From an uncultured Pelagibacteraceae bacterium (lineage in GTDB: Bacteria > Pseudomonadota > Alphaproteobacteria > Pelagibacterales > AG-422-B15), in assembly GCA_902526005.1 (NCBI GenBank), contig CABZIW010000002.1, positions 1-64,000 of the forward strand: a stretch of 64,000 bases of DNA. The letters run 5' to 3'. A program made the position numbers and the translations under genes. The notes under the pieces are model-generated. The model was not told the origin of the DNA. It saw only the letters and a program-made list of their open reading frames with translations, and did not search any database. Shown here one piece after another: positions 26,364 through 36,731 of this stretch (position 1 is its first letter; the number at the start of each line of letters is the position of its first letter).

Positions 26364-27645
26364 TGAAAATATCCATCATTCTTTGCATAGAGCTTATGGT
26401 TACAAGCAAAGGCATCCTAAATAATCTTCCTCCAGGAAAATTTTTGTGTTTAATCTTTTCAAATGCCTCGAGCTCCTTTGTTTTTTCACTTACCATATTT
26501 TCTGCTACAATCTTTCCAGCAATTCCAGTTAATGCAACTCCATGTCCTGAGAAGCCTTGAGCATAATAAATTTTATCATTTACCATCCCAATGTCAGGCA
26601 CTCTATTCATTGTTAACGCTATTAATCCACCCCAGATATAGTCAATTTTTAATTCACTTAAATTTGGATACACTTTATTTAATTGCCTCTTGGTTCTTTT
26701 TTTTAGTCCCTCTACAATCTTTAGTGAATAGCCTACTGCACCACCAAATATCATTCTCTTGCTGTCAGATAATCTATAATAATTTAAATCAAAATTTGTA
26801 TCACTAACGCAATAATCGTTTGGCAGTATTTCTCTCTGTAGATTTTGACTTAATGGCTCAGTACAGACAATATAAGTAGCACATGGCATTATTCTATTTT
26901 CAATACCTAAATTTAGACCTTTTATATAGGCGTTGCAACATACTGCTATTTTTTTTGCTTTTACCATCCCTCTATCTGTAAGAACCTCAACCGCATGACT
27001 TGTTTGATTAATCTTAGTTACCACAGATCTTTCATAGAGTTTTACATTTAATTTTTCTGCCGCTTTTACCAAACCCAATGCATATTTAATCGGATGTAAA
27101 TGCCCCGCCCCTTTATCAAGAACACCCCCGTAGTAAAGTGATGAACCAATTTCCTTATCGACACTATTTTTGTCAAGGAGTTCCAATTTATTATAGTTGT
27201 ATGTTTTTATTTTATACTCTCTATTTTCTTCATACTCTCTAAGTTTGGCCGCGCTAGTAGCGGCACTAATTCCCCCATTTTTTTTATCACATTCAATGCC
27301 AAATTCCCTTATTCTGTCGTCAATTAAATCTACAGAAGCTTGAGATATATCCCAGATTTGCCTTGCAAGTTTAATTCCATATTTCTTCTCAATTACGTCT
27401 ATACCCCATGATACGTCATTCCAGATTTGGCCTCCATTTCTGCCCGAAGCGCCCCATCCAAATAAATTTTGCTCAATTACAATTACCTTTAGTCCTTTTT
27501 TTGCAGCCTCAATAGCTGTTGATAGTCCTGAAAAGCCTCCGCCGACTACACAGATGTCACACTCATGATTGTCAATTAGTTGATCATAAGGTTTCTTTAG
27601 GGTCTCTATATTTTGCGCATAGTAACTGTCTGGATAGTTTTCCAT
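26356..27645 (-). CDS. FAD-dependent amine oxidoreductase (DAO family, PuuB/OrdL-like)
   Basis: Flavoprotein with an N-terminal FAD fold, CVVGGGFSGLSTAIEAAKKG at about 31-50, then GASGRNGGQIW, which is typical of gamma-glutamylputrescine oxidase-like enzymes. The C terminus has YYAQGFSGHGVALTGIAG. 429 residues fits. Substrate is likely an amine or N-methyl amino acid, but not determined. It is 18 bases after parC and coupled to the hydroxyacid dehydrogenase. An aldehyde dehydrogenase of a PuuC-like kind at 48.9 kb could take its product. Confidence 0.88.
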   Translation of the reverse strand: MENYPDSYYAQNIETLKKPYDQLIDNHECDICVVGGGFSGLSTAIEAAKKGLKVIVIEQNLFGWGASGRNGGQIWNDVSWGIDVIEKKYGIKLARQIWDISQASVDLIDDRIREFGIECDKKNGGISAATSAAKLREYEENREYKIKTYNYNKLELLDKNSVDKEIGSSLYYGGVLDKGAGHLHPIKYALGLVKAAEKLNVKLYERSVVTKINQTSHAVEVLTDRGMVKAKKIAVCCNAYIKGLNLGIENRIMPCATYIVCTEPLSQNLQREILPNDYCVSDTNFDLNYYRLSDSKRMIFGGAVGYSLKIVEGLKKRTKRQLNKVYPNLSELKIDYIWGGLIALTMNRVPDIGMVNDKIYYAQGFSGHGVALTGIAGKIVAENMVSEKTKELEAFEKIKHKNFPGGRLFRMPLLVTISSMQRMMDIFNV

Positions 27646-27663
27646 ATAAAACTAAGATAGATA

Positions 27664-29868
27664 TTAAATTTTGGAATGTAAACTTTTAGGTTCAATTTTA
27701 CCAGCATGAGCTCTTTTACCCAGCCATTTTTTTATTTCATTGACCGCCAAAAGAGTTTTACCAGTATTCTTATTTAAAATACCTTCCTTAGAGTCAAAGC
27801 AAATACCGCTCAAAGTTTTTCCACTTTTGAATTTCTGTAATGTAACCCCTCTTCCTTTTTGCATTAAAGGTATTTCTGAATGATCAAAAATTAGAAGTTT
27901 AACCGCTTTCTTTTCACCACTAAAAACAGCTATTAAGTCTCCTTTTTTTTGAAAACAGGAGATGGCTTTTTCATTACCTTTTAAATTCATAACCCTTTTC
28001 CCCGATTTAGTAGACGCCATTAAATCTGAGGTATTTACGAAAAATCCCTTACCTGCACTACTGGTAATTAAATATTCCTTCTCTTGCTCATAAGTAGTTG
28101 CAAATAAAATTTCTTCATTATCATTTTTATCTATCAATAGACTGACAGGATCGCCAAAACCTCTTCCTGAGGATATTTTGTTACAATTAATTGTATAAAA
28201 TTTACCTAAAGTAGAAAAAAGCAGAAGTTTACTATTATTTTTTAATTTTATAATAAATTTCTCAGCATCTCCTTCTTTATACTTCACGTTTGTATAATCA
28301 TCCTGATGTCCTTTTATAGTTTTTATCCATCCATTTTTTGAGAGTATCACTGTTACGGGATCTTTGCTTTCAAATTCTTCAGTTGAGTAATCAACTTCTT
28401 TATATTCTGTATTAACACTAGTTTTTCTATTTGTTACATTTTCGTCTTTTGAAAATATTTCTAGACTTTTTGAGAATTCTAAATTTAATTCCTTTATTTG
28501 CTCTTTTTTTGATTTTAGTAGTTTGTTTAATTCTTTCTTGTATGTGTTCAAACCTTCATTTTCTTTTTTGATTTCATTTTCTTCTAATTTTTTTAATTGC
28601 CTTAGCCTCATTGCCAATATTGCTTCAGCTTGCCTCTTATTTATTCTAAATACACTAATCAACTTTTTCTCAGGATCTACTTCTGTTCTAATAATTTTAA
28701 TTACTTTGTTTAAATTTTTATAAACTATTAAAAAACCTTTGAGTATTTCAAGCCTATTCTCAGTTTGAATTAATCGATACTTTGTTCTTCTTTTTAAAAC
28801 ATTAAACCGATGATCAATAAATGATTTTAAGCTCTCTTTAAGTGAAAATAATTTTGGCTCAAGTTTGTGATTAATTGCATTAAAATTAATGGCGTATCTA
28901 ATTTCTAAATCTGAATTCTTGCATAAGTCCTCAAAAATTACTTCAGCTTTAAAACTTCTATTTTTTGGAATGAGAACTATTCTGATATCTTCTGCAGACT
29001 CATCTTGAATTGCCTCTAAGTAATTTGCTTTCTTATTTTCAATAAGATCAGATATTTTTTCAATAATTCTGGCTTTATTCACTTGATAGGGAATTTCATA
29101 GACGATAATTTGATATTGACCTCTTCCAAGATCTTCTTTTTTCCATCTTGCCCGAAGCCTTATTGTTCCCTTTCCTTTGACATAGGCATCTTTCAATGCA
29201 TCATCACTGTCAATGATTTCACCTCCTGTTGGAAAATCTGGTCCTGGAATAAGCTTTAGTAATTGTGAGTTAGTATAATTTGGATTTTTTAATAATTTTG
29301 ATAAAGCCTTAAATAATTCATTGATATTATGGGGAGGAATATTTGTCGCCATTCCAACTGCAATTCCTGAACTTCCATTAGCTAGCAAATTTGGAAACGC
29401 TGATGGAAGAACAATTGGCTCGTGATCGATGCCATCATATGTATTTATATAATCAATGGTATCCTCTGATATATCTTTTAGCATTAGCTCTGCTAACTCA
29501 GTCAATCTTGCCTCTGTATATCTCATTGCAGCTGCATTATCTCCATCAATGTTGCCAAAATTTCCTTGGCCATCAACTAACGGATACCTTGTTGAAAAAC
29601 TCTGAGCTAATCTCACGAGTGCTTCATAAACAGACTGATCTCCATGTGGGTGAAATTTACCAATTACATCGCCAACTATTCTTGCTGATTTCTTAAAACC
29701 AGAACTTGAGTTTAACCTTAATTGAAACATTGCAAACAATAGCCTTCTATGAACCGGCTTTAGCCCATCACGAATATCTGGTAGCGCTCGATGAGTAATT
29801 GTTGAAAGTGCATATGCTAGATACTTTTCTTCTAAGGCGTCAGTGAAGTTAATGTTTTTGATTTTCAT
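27664..29868 (-). CDS. parC: DNA topoisomerase IV subunit A
   Basis: Cleaves and rejoins DNA for decatenation of daughter chromosomes, with ParE. N-terminal [23 protein letters not shown], and the active tyrosine is in [11 protein letters not shown] around residue 120. A quinolone-region [17 protein letters not shown] follows the family pattern. The C-terminal part (~500-734) has beta-pinwheel repeats but fewer than GyrA and no GyrA box, consistent with ParC. It overlaps the recO stop. Confidence 0.95.
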   Translation of the reverse strand: MKIKNINFTDALEEKYLAYALSTITHRALPDIRDGLKPVHRRLLFAMFQLRLNSSSGFKKSARIVGDVIGKFHPHGDQSVYEALVRLAQSFSTRYPLVDGQGNFGNIDGDNAAAMRYTEARLTELAELMLKDISEDTIDYINTYDGIDHEPIVLPSAFPNLLANGSSGIAVGMATNIPPHNINELFKALSKLLKNPNYTNSQLLKLIPGPDFPTGGEIIDSDDALKDAYVKGKGTIRLRARWKKEDLGRGQYQIIVYEIPYQVNKARIIEKISDLIENKKANYLEAIQDESAEDIRIVLIPKNRSFKAEVIFEDLCKNSDLEIRYAINFNAINHKLEPKLFSLKESLKSFIDHRFNVLKRRTKYRLIQTENRLEILKGFLIVYKNLNKVIKIIRTEVDPEKKLISVFRINKRQAEAILAMRLRQLKKLEENEIKKENEGLNTYKKELNKLLKSKKEQIKELNLEFSKSLEIFSKDENVTNRKTSVNTEYKEVDYSTEEFESKDPVTVILSKNGWIKTIKGHQDDYTNVKYKEGDAEKFIIKLKNNSKLLLFSTLGKFYTINCNKISSGRGFGDPVSLLIDKNDNEEILFATTYEQEKEYLITSSAGKGFFVNTSDLMASTKSGKRVMNLKGNEKAISCFQKKGDLIAVFSGEKKAVKLLIFDHSEIPLMQKGRGVTLQKFKSGKTLSGICFDSKEGILNKNTGKTLLAVNEIKKWLGKRAHAGKIEPKSLHSKI

Positions 29869-30587
29869 TTTATAATTGAAATTTTTAGATGATTCCTGCT
29901 TTTTGGGAAATTAAGATTATTTGGCTCATAAAATCTCTTACGAAAAAAATGCTCTGTCAGACTAAGTGCGTTTTCTAAATCCTCATTATTATATTCAGAC
30001 GATCTGTTGATTAAAAAGTAGGGTAGTTTAAATAGTTTATCTTTGTAAGATCCTGCTCCTTCTATGGTTACAGCTCTTCCACTAATTGGCGAAACAAACT
30101 TTAAATTTTCTTTCTCAGATGTTACTGCGCATTCAGTTAAATCTAGGCCATAACCGATATCTGACAATAAATCAATTTCCCAAAAAATATAACTTTTGAT
30201 CCAATCCTCTTTATTTTTACATATATCTTTTATTAGGCTTAGTGACTTTTCATACATAAAGGAATTTTGCTGTTTCTCTGCCATAGTAGATATAATTATT
30301 GAACAAATAGAATTTATTCCATGCAAATTTACTTTACGATTCAGTATATAAGATGACCACAATTTAATAGGTTCTACAGTATAATTACCCAAGTGACTTT
30401 CTAAACGTCCAGACCAATTTAACATTACTTCATTTCCTGGCTCAATTACTGCACGTAAGTTTTTCGAATGTATTCCTCTAATTAATCCCTTATGCCTTCC
30501 ATGGTCTTCTGTAAACGCATCTAAAATATAAGATGACTCATTATATTTTTTAAATCCTAATACAAATCCTGTTCCAGACCACCTCAT
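29865..30587 (-). CDS. recO: DNA repair protein RecO
   Basis: With RecR and RecF loads RecA on SSB-coated gaps. N-terminal OB fold: [32 protein letters not shown]. The rest is helical. 240 residues is normal. No zinc-finger cysteine set is seen, as in several Proteobacteria. It overlaps era and parC by 4 bases each, in the conserved rnc-era-recO block. Confidence 0.93.
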   Translation of the reverse strand: MRWSGTGFVLGFKKYNESSYILDAFTEDHGRHKGLIRGIHSKNLRAVIEPGNEVMLNWSGRLESHLGNYTVEPIKLWSSYILNRKVNLHGINSICSIIISTMAEKQQNSFMYEKSLSLIKDICKNKEDWIKSYIFWEIDLLSDIGYGLDLTECAVTSEKENLKFVSPISGRAVTIEGAGSYKDKLFKLPYFLINRSSEYNNEDLENALSLTEHFFRKRFYEPNNLNFPKSRNHLKISIIK

Positions 30588-31432
30588 ATTTTCTTTTCTT
30601 TAGTCAGCTTTACAAATAAAAATAGGTGAATCTTTTTGTTTTCAAATCTCGCAATTTCTTTTCTTGAAGCTTGACCAATTTCTTTCAACATTGAACCTTT
30701 CTTTCCAACAAGTATATTCTTATGTGATTGTCTTTTAACTACAATCGATTGGTATATTTTGATTTGACTTTGAACCTTATTAATCTTTTCAGTTACGACA
30801 TCACACTGATAAGGTATCTCTCTATGTATTTTATCTAGTATTTTTTCTCGTGTTACTTCTGAGTAAAATAGCTTCTTCTTAATCTGTATATTACTAGAAG
30901 GCTTGCTTTTTATTGAAGTTTTAATAGTAAATTTCTTTGAAAATTTTATGAGATTTGCAACTCCTTCACCTGTGAGACTTGAGATTGGAAATATTTCATT
31001 AAATATCTTTTCTTTAGAATAAAATTTAATTGCGCTAAGTACTTTATCGTTTTTAACTTTGTCTATTTTATTTAGTATTAGAAATACATGCTGTTTTTCA
31101 ATTTTATTTTCTAGAGAGTTAATAATTTTTTTATATTCATTATTAATTCTTAACGAAATATCTACGACAACGTAAATTAAATCTGAAGTCTCAATTTCCG
31201 CAAGGGGAGATGAAATGATATTATTATTAATTTTTTTTCTACTCGAAAAAAAGCCTGGAGTATCTTGGATAATAAATTCGTTTTCAGACAACTTCTTATA
31301 GACCTTTTGATTAAATGTAGTTGACTGTTTTTTCCTTGAAACAAGTGATACCCGCTGTCCCATTATTTTATTAACTAGAGATGACTTTCCAGAATTTGTT
31401 GGCCCAATTAATACAATATTTCCACTCTTCAT
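30584..31432 (-). CDS. era: GTPase Era
   Basis: Essential GTPase that binds the 3' end of 16S rRNA during 30S assembly. G1 is GPTNSGKSS at residues 10-18 (usual form GRPNVGKS), G3 DTPG, G4 NKID, G5 SSLTGEG. The C-terminal KH domain has VKRQSHKNILVGKKGSMLKEIG. 282 residues is slightly short. It overlaps rnc by 4 bases. Confidence 0.96.
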   Translation of the reverse strand: MKSGNIVLIGPTNSGKSSLVNKIMGQRVSLVSRKKQSTTFNQKVYKKLSENEFIIQDTPGFFSSRKKINNNIISSPLAEIETSDLIYVVVDISLRINNEYKKIINSLENKIEKQHVFLILNKIDKVKNDKVLSAIKFYSKEKIFNEIFPISSLTGEGVANLIKFSKKFTIKTSIKSKPSSNIQIKKKLFYSEVTREKILDKIHREIPYQCDVVTEKINKVQSQIKIYQSIVVKRQSHKNILVGKKGSMLKEIGQASRKEIARFENKKIHLFLFVKLTKEKKI

Positions 31433-32109
31433 TTGATAGAATTTATCTTATTTTTCTCTATGAATGCAAGTGCAGCTTTTTTTTCTGATTCTTTTATTGA
31501 TGAAGAAGTTCCTATAGCTTTTTTATAATTCATAAATTCAACTTGAATTTTAAATTCAGGATTATGGTCAGGACCAGTCTTACTAATTGTTTTATACTTA
31601 GGAAGAGTTTTATATTTTTTTAGAGTCCACTCTTGTAGCTTTGATTTTGCATCAATGAAATCTTCAGCAATATTATCAAACTTTGTTTTCCATAATGCTA
31701 TTATAACTTTTCTTACCTGAGTAAAACTAGAATCTAAATATATTGCTCCCAACAATGCTTCACACGTATCGGATAGAATACTTTTTTTATTATTGCCGAG
31801 TGATGATTTTTCAGTTTGTCCTAAAAGAATAAAATCTCCAAGGGATATTTTTTTTGCTATTTCATGGCAGGCATTTCTGTCTACCAGACTACTTAGCATT
31901 TTGTCGAGAGAGCCTTCGTGTTTACCAGGCTTATCTATTAAAAGTTTCTCTGAAATTACTAATCCTAACACCCTATCACCGAGAAATTCTAGATTTTCAT
32001 TACTTTCTATTTTTTTATAACTTTTATGTGTGACTGCCCGTTTTAATAGGGTTTTATCTTTAAATTTGTAGGAAATTTTTTTTTCTAAAATTGATAAATT
32101 TTTTGCCAT
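31429..32109 (-). CDS. rnc: Ribonuclease III
   Basis: Cleaves double-stranded RNA in rRNA precursors and mRNAs. The RNase III signature is NENLEFLGDRVLGLVIS around residues 37-53, the second acidic site is DTCEALLGAIYLD, and the dsRNA-binding domain is C-terminal (KSKLQEWTLKKYKTLPKY ... KKAALAFIEK). 226 residues is normal. It shares one base with lepB. Confidence 0.97.
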   Translation of the reverse strand: MAKNLSILEKKISYKFKDKTLLKRAVTHKSYKKIESNENLEFLGDRVLGLVISEKLLIDKPGKHEGSLDKMLSSLVDRNACHEIAKKISLGDFILLGQTEKSSLGNNKKSILSDTCEALLGAIYLDSSFTQVRKVIIALWKTKFDNIAEDFIDAKSKLQEWTLKKYKTLPKYKTISKTGPDHNPEFKIQVEFMNYKKAIGTSSSIKESEKKAALAFIEKNKINSIK

Positions 32110-32843
32110 TAACTTATTAGCTTAAACAACCTTTTAAATTGTATATCAAAAGGCCACTTCCAAATTTCATAAAATTTTGAACCACCTTCAGTTGAAAAAA
32201 ATATAATTTGTGCCTTACCTACTAATCTGTCAAATTTTACAGAGCCCCAAAATCGGCTATCATTTGAATTATCTCTATTATCACCTAGGAAAAAATAACT
32301 GTCGTTAGGAACAATTATTTCATTAGTATTATCGCCAGGAGATCCGTCTACATAGTTATAAATTTCATATGATTTTCCATTTGGCAAAGTTTCGATGAGA
32401 ACTCTTACTTTTACTACGCGTCCATTTTTTAAAATTTTCGTATCCTCTCTTAATTTTTTATATTTAGCGCTTTGCCCATTAATGATTAATTTACCATCCT
32501 CAACTTTAATGATATCACCCGGCATACCTACTAATCTTTTAATATAGTCCAAATTAGTATGAGGCGGTTTAAATATTATAACATCTCCTCTTTCCGGATT
32601 TGTTGATAAAACTCGATCTGATATTGGCCCAAAACTAAATGGAAATGAATGTTTACTGTAACCATAATCATACTTTGAAGCAAATAACCGATCACCAATA
32701 AGTAAGTTTGGCTCCATTGAGGAAGAGGGAATAAAAAATGGTTGGAATAAAAAAGTTCTGATCAATAAAGCTATTAACAATGCATAAATCAATGTTAACA
32801 AATTTGATTTAAACCACGATTTACTAAGAAATTTATCGGTCAT
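32109..32843 (-). CDS. lepB: Signal peptidase I
   Basis: Removes signal peptides at the outer face of the inner membrane. One N-terminal membrane segment (about 12-32), then the catalytic serine in IPSSSMEP (Ser42) and the lysine in DYIKRLVGMPGD near residue 103; box E is FFLGDNRDNSNDSRFWG. 244 residues is normal for Alphaproteobacteria. It follows acpS by 4 bases. Confidence 0.97.
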   Translation of the reverse strand: MTDKFLSKSWFKSNLLTLIYALLIALLIRTFLFQPFFIPSSSMEPNLLIGDRLFASKYDYGYSKHSFPFSFGPISDRVLSTNPERGDVIIFKPPHTNLDYIKRLVGMPGDIIKVEDGKLIINGQSAKYKKLREDTKILKNGRVVKVRVLIETLPNGKSYEIYNYVDGSPGDNTNEIIVPNDSYFFLGDNRDNSNDSRFWGSVKFDRLVGKAQIIFFSTEGGSKFYEIWKWPFDIQFKRLFKLIS

Positions 32844-32847
32844 TAAA

Positions 32848-33228
32848 TTAATTAATTGTTACAATTGCTTGAGCGTAAGGAAACTCATCAGTAATTGTTA
32901 AACTTATGTCTGGCTCCATATCGTTCACAATTTTTTTGAGTTGAAGTTGGGAATTTCCATGAAAAGTAATCGTAGGTTTTCCTGAGGGTAGATTGGTAAC
33001 TTCTAAATCTCTCCAAAATACTCCATTTCGAAAACCTGTACCAAGAGCCTTTGCCGCCGCTTCCTTAGCTGCAAACCTTTTAGCATAACAAGCTGCACTC
33101 TCTTTTCTTCTTTCACATTTTTTTATCTCATTTTCTGTAAAAATTCTTTTTTTAAACCTGTCTCCAAACTTTGAAAGAGTGTTTTCTATTCTGCGTATAT
33201 CAATTAAATCTGATCCTAGGCCTATCAC
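32848..33228 (-). CDS. acpS: Holo-ACP synthase
   Basis: Transfers phosphopantetheine from CoA to acyl carrier protein. Motifs GLGSDLIDIRRIE and YAKRFAAKEAAAKALGTGF carry the magnesium-binding residues. 126 residues is normal. GTG start at 33228, overlapping the pdxJ stop as GTGA. Confidence 0.96.
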   Translation of the reverse strand: MIGLGSDLIDIRRIENTLSKFGDRFKKRIFTENEIKKCERRKESAACYAKRFAAKEAAAKALGTGFRNGVFWRDLEVTNLPSGKPTITFHGNSQLQLKKIVNDMEPDISLTITDEFPYAQAIVTIN

Positions 33229-33965
33229 TTAATTTCCCTTCCTTTTTTAATCAGTTCTCTAAATTTACTTATTGATTTTTCTAGTCCAAGAAAAACTGAC
33301 TCAGAAATGATAAAATGTCCAATGTTAAACTCTTTTACTTCCTTTATCTTAGATAGTTCCCCTACAGAATCGAATGTTATTCCGTGACCAAAATGTAATT
33401 CAAGTCCAATGCTATTACTAAAATCTGCTGCTTCTTTAATTCGTTCAAGTTCTGACGAAGCATCTTCCTTATAGTTTATTTTACGGCAAAATTCTCCCGT
33501 ATGAAGCTCTACAATGTCAGCGCCAATCTCTTTCGCCATTTTGATTTGTTCCATTGAAGCGTCTATGAACAAAGAGACCCTTATGTTATTTTTTTTTATC
33601 TTTTCAATTTTTGGTACGAGTATATTATGATTACTTCTTACATCTATTCCGCCTTCAGTGGTTATTTCTTCCCTTTTTTCTGGAACAATACAACATGCAT
33701 TTGGGCCTGCATTTACTGCTATGTCAACCATTTCATCGGTTGGTGCCATTTCAAAATTTAATGGAATAGAAATGTTCTCGATAATTTCATTAATATCATC
33801 GTCTCTTATATGACGCCTATCTTCTCTTAGATGCGTAGTTATGCCATCTGCTCCATATTCTTGGCACAAAAGAGCAGCTCTTAATGGGCTTGGATAGTTT
33901 TCTCCTCTGGCATTTCTAAGAGTTGCTACGTGATCAATATTTACACCAAGACGAGGTATGGTCAT
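33225..33965 (-). CDS. pdxJ: Pyridoxine 5'-phosphate synthase
   Basis: Condenses 1-deoxyxylulose 5-phosphate with 3-amino-2-oxopropyl phosphate, last step of the DXP-dependent vitamin B6 route. Features: LGVNIDHVATLRNARG, DGITTHLREDRRHI, ELHTGEFC and GLELHFGHGI. 246 residues is normal. Its ATG is directly next to the pyrE stop. Confidence 0.97.
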   Translation of the reverse strand: MTIPRLGVNIDHVATLRNARGENYPSPLRAALLCQEYGADGITTHLREDRRHIRDDDINEIIENISIPLNFEMAPTDEMVDIAVNAGPNACCIVPEKREEITTEGGIDVRSNHNILVPKIEKIKKNNIRVSLFIDASMEQIKMAKEIGADIVELHTGEFCRKINYKEDASSELERIKEAADFSNSIGLELHFGHGITFDSVGELSKIKEVKEFNIGHFIISESVFLGLEKSISKFRELIKKGREIK

Positions 33966-34550
33966 TTATATTACTCTACTACCAGGTTTTATTGCAGGTA
34001 TTTTATTAAGATCGTCTGGAAGGTTGTTGGGATCATAAATTGGAATATCTAGTTTTAGGACTGATATTATATTGTGATCTTTAAATAATTTATGATTTGA
34101 ACGATCAACGATTGCTGCGATACCTAACAAATTAACATTTAGGGGTTTTAGTTTTTCTAAACATTCATTTGTTGATTTCCCTGTTGTAATTACATCCTCA
34201 ACGAATAAGACGTTTGTATTTTCCTTAATATTAAAGTCTCTCCTCAATTCAAATTCGTTATCAACTCTCTCATAGAATATAAATTTAGATCCTAAAGATC
34301 TTGCGAGCTCATACCCTACGAGAAGACCTCCTAAAGCAGGAGAAATCACATAATCAATCTCATCACCAATTTTTTCTTGCACCCTGTACTTTAACTCTTC
34401 GCAGACCACCTCTCCATTTCGAGGGTCTTCAAATAACTTTGAACACTGACAGTAAATTTTAGATCTTTTTCCCGATGAAAGTATAAAATGTCCATTCTGA
34501 ATAGCTTCTACTTTTTCAAAAAAATCTTTTATTTCTTTTTCAGTCTTCAT
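33966..34550 (-). CDS. pyrE: Orotate phosphoribosyltransferase
   Basis: Makes OMP from orotate and PRPP in UMP synthesis. The PRPP motif is NVLFVEDVITTGKSTNECL; FILSSGKRSKIYCQCSK and PALGGLLVGYELA come before it. 194 residues, closer to the PyrE type of many Alphaproteobacteria. Coupled to spoT by an ATGA overlap. Confidence 0.95.
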   Translation of the reverse strand: MKTEKEIKDFFEKVEAIQNGHFILSSGKRSKIYCQCSKLFEDPRNGEVVCEELKYRVQEKIGDEIDYVISPALGGLLVGYELARSLGSKFIFYERVDNEFELRRDFNIKENTNVLFVEDVITTGKSTNECLEKLKPLNVNLLGIAAIVDRSNHKLFKDHNIISVLKLDIPIYDPNNLPDDLNKIPAIKPGSRVI

Positions 34551-36676
34551 AAATTTATCAAAAGCCTACTTACAGAACTTACAATATCCACCTCTGAGAG
34601 AGTTTCTATAATCTTATCCAGATGATCAAGATTATGAACGTCAATAATAAAAATCATATCAAAATAATCATCGCCTTTTTCAGATATGTTAAGGTTAGTT
34701 ATATTACCGCCTGCACTTCCAACAATGGTTGCTAATTTACCTAAAGATCCGGGTTCATTTTTAACTGAAACTTTTATTCTTGACGAAAAATACTGCTTTG
34801 GATCTACATCTTTCCATGAGGCAGTGATCCAATCTTCTTTTTTTGTTTCTTTATCTAGCTCCTTACATAAACTAGAGTGAATGATTACACCTGAATCTTC
34901 TGATGTAAGACCCAAAATATTTTCATTGGGTAAAGGGAAACAACACTCTGCATAATGAATTGCAATTCCAGGTTGGAAGTTACTTATCTCTAAAGGCATC
35001 TTATCATTTGTGTCTCTTCTTCTGTATCGAGAAAAAAATGATAAAGTTGAACGGGGCTTAAGCTTTGTTAATTGATGTGGCTTTATACTTCCTTTACCAA
35101 TTGCAACAAGAAACTCCTCAGGACTTTTCCTATTAAAACTTTTTGCAAAATTACTAATTTCTGTGTTTGAAATATCTTCATTTCTACCAGTGACTTTGTG
35201 TAATATTTTAAACCCTAGACTTGTAAATTCATCTTTTTCTTGCTTTTTAAAAAATCTTTTTATTGATGACTGCGCCTTTGCAGTTGTAACAATATTTTCC
35301 CAAGTTTCGGATGGAGATGGTTTTTTTGATGTTAGTACTTCAATCTCATCTCCATTTTGAAGTTTTGTAAATAAGGGTCTAGGTTTTCCATTAATCTTAC
35401 ATCCAACACAACGATTTCCAATTTCAGAATGAAGGGCATAAGCAAAATCGATAGAGTTAGAATTTGCAGGCAAATGAATTAAGTCACCTTTCGGTGTAAA
35501 ACAAAACACCTGATCCTGAAACATTTCTAATTTTGTAGCTTCAAGTAAGTCCTCAGAGCTTCCACCGCTGTCCAATATTTCTACTAAATCTCTCAACCAA
35601 GTAACGTTAACTGGATCTGAAGAAGAGTTATCTACTAAATTATAATTCTCTTTATAGCTCCAGTGTGCCGCTATACCCTTATCTGCTATAGTGTTCATTT
35701 CATTCGTTCGAATTTGAAGTTCAACTCTCTGTCTTTCAGGGCCGACAATCGTTGTATGAATTGACTGATAATTATTAATTTTTGGTGTCGATACATAATC
35801 CTTAAATGAGCCAGGTACAGCTGACCACCGGTTATGAATGATGCCCAATATACTATAACAATCTTCAATGCTATTAGTGATAATCCTATAAGCAAAAATA
35901 TCCGACAATTGTCTAAAGGCAATTTGCTTGTTCTGCATTTTATTCCATACAGAGAAGATTTTTTTTTCACGTCCTATTATTTGACAATCAATTTCATTTT
36001 TTTCTAAAAGACTAAAGATCCTTGTCTTTATTTTATCAGTTAAATTAGATTTATCTTTCTTTAAATACTCAATTCTTGTCATCAATGAGGAATATGCAGA
36101 AGGATTTAAAATTTGAAATGATAAATCTTCCAACTCGTCTTTGAATTCATGCATCCCCAATCTTCCAGCAAGAGGGGCATAAATTTCTAATGTTTCCGAT
36201 GCAATACGTTGTCGTCTTTTTTCTTGTGGAATAAATTGAATCGTTCTCATATTGTGTAAACGGTCAGCTAACTTTACTAACAAAACTCTTATATCCTTCG
36301 ACATTGCTAAAATTAATTTTCTGAAATTTTCAGCTTGGAATTTATTTTCAGTATACGTTTCAATTTTTGACAGTTTTGTAACGCCGTTTACTAATTGAAG
36401 GACCTCTTTTCCAAATTTTTCTTCAATTTCATTTTCTGTAGCAAGAGTATCCTCAAGCGTATCATGTAAAAGGCCCGTTATAATTGTGGAAGTATCTAAC
36501 TTTAAGTTTAATAGAATATCTGCAACTGCAACTGGATGAGATATATAAGGATCACCTGAATGCCTTTTTTGTGACTTGTGACACTCGACTGCAAAAGAAT
36601 AAGCTTTTTCTATTAATTTAGAGTCAAGATTCTTATCAATTGGTTTTGCAGGTTTATAGACTGTTGATTGTGCCAT
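34547..36676 (-). CDS. spoT: Bifunctional (p)ppGpp synthetase/hydrolase (RelA/SpoT homologue)
   Basis: Makes and degrades the alarmone (p)ppGpp. Domains in order: HD hydrolase (SGDPYISHPVAVA with GLLHDTLED, about 40-75, intact), synthetase (FKDYVSTPKINNYQSIHTT near 290), TGS (VFCFTPKGDLIHLP, ~395), and a C-terminal ACT (RIKVSVKNEPGSLGKLATI). 709 residues is normal for the single RSH of Alphaproteobacteria. rpoZ, usually just upstream, is absent; 55 bases separate it from folK. Confidence 0.95.
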   Translation of the reverse strand: MAQSTVYKPAKPIDKNLDSKLIEKAYSFAVECHKSQKRHSGDPYISHPVAVADILLNLKLDTSTIITGLLHDTLEDTLATENEIEEKFGKEVLQLVNGVTKLSKIETYTENKFQAENFRKLILAMSKDIRVLLVKLADRLHNMRTIQFIPQEKRRQRIASETLEIYAPLAGRLGMHEFKDELEDLSFQILNPSAYSSLMTRIEYLKKDKSNLTDKIKTRIFSLLEKNEIDCQIIGREKKIFSVWNKMQNKQIAFRQLSDIFAYRIITNSIEDCYSILGIIHNRWSAVPGSFKDYVSTPKINNYQSIHTTIVGPERQRVELQIRTNEMNTIADKGIAAHWSYKENYNLVDNSSSDPVNVTWLRDLVEILDSGGSSEDLLEATKLEMFQDQVFCFTPKGDLIHLPANSNSIDFAYALHSEIGNRCVGCKINGKPRPLFTKLQNGDEIEVLTSKKPSPSETWENIVTTAKAQSSIKRFFKKQEKDEFTSLGFKILHKVTGRNEDISNTEISNFAKSFNRKSPEEFLVAIGKGSIKPHQLTKLKPRSTLSFFSRYRRRDTNDKMPLEISNFQPGIAIHYAECCFPLPNENILGLTSEDSGVIIHSSLCKELDKETKKEDWITASWKDVDPKQYFSSRIKVSVKNEPGSLGKLATIVGSAGGNITNLNISEKGDDYFDMIFIIDVHNLDHLDKIIETLSEVDIVSSVSRLLINL

Positions 36677-36731
36677 AATGCACTATTAATCATAGATTAT
36701 ATACTAAGTGAAGCCCAAAATAATTAACAAT

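Noticed and set aside
26463-26807. 114-residue plus-strand ORF opposite the amine oxidoreductase
   Set aside because: Leucine/glutamine/histidine-rich low-quality translation, antisense to a clear FAD enzyme.
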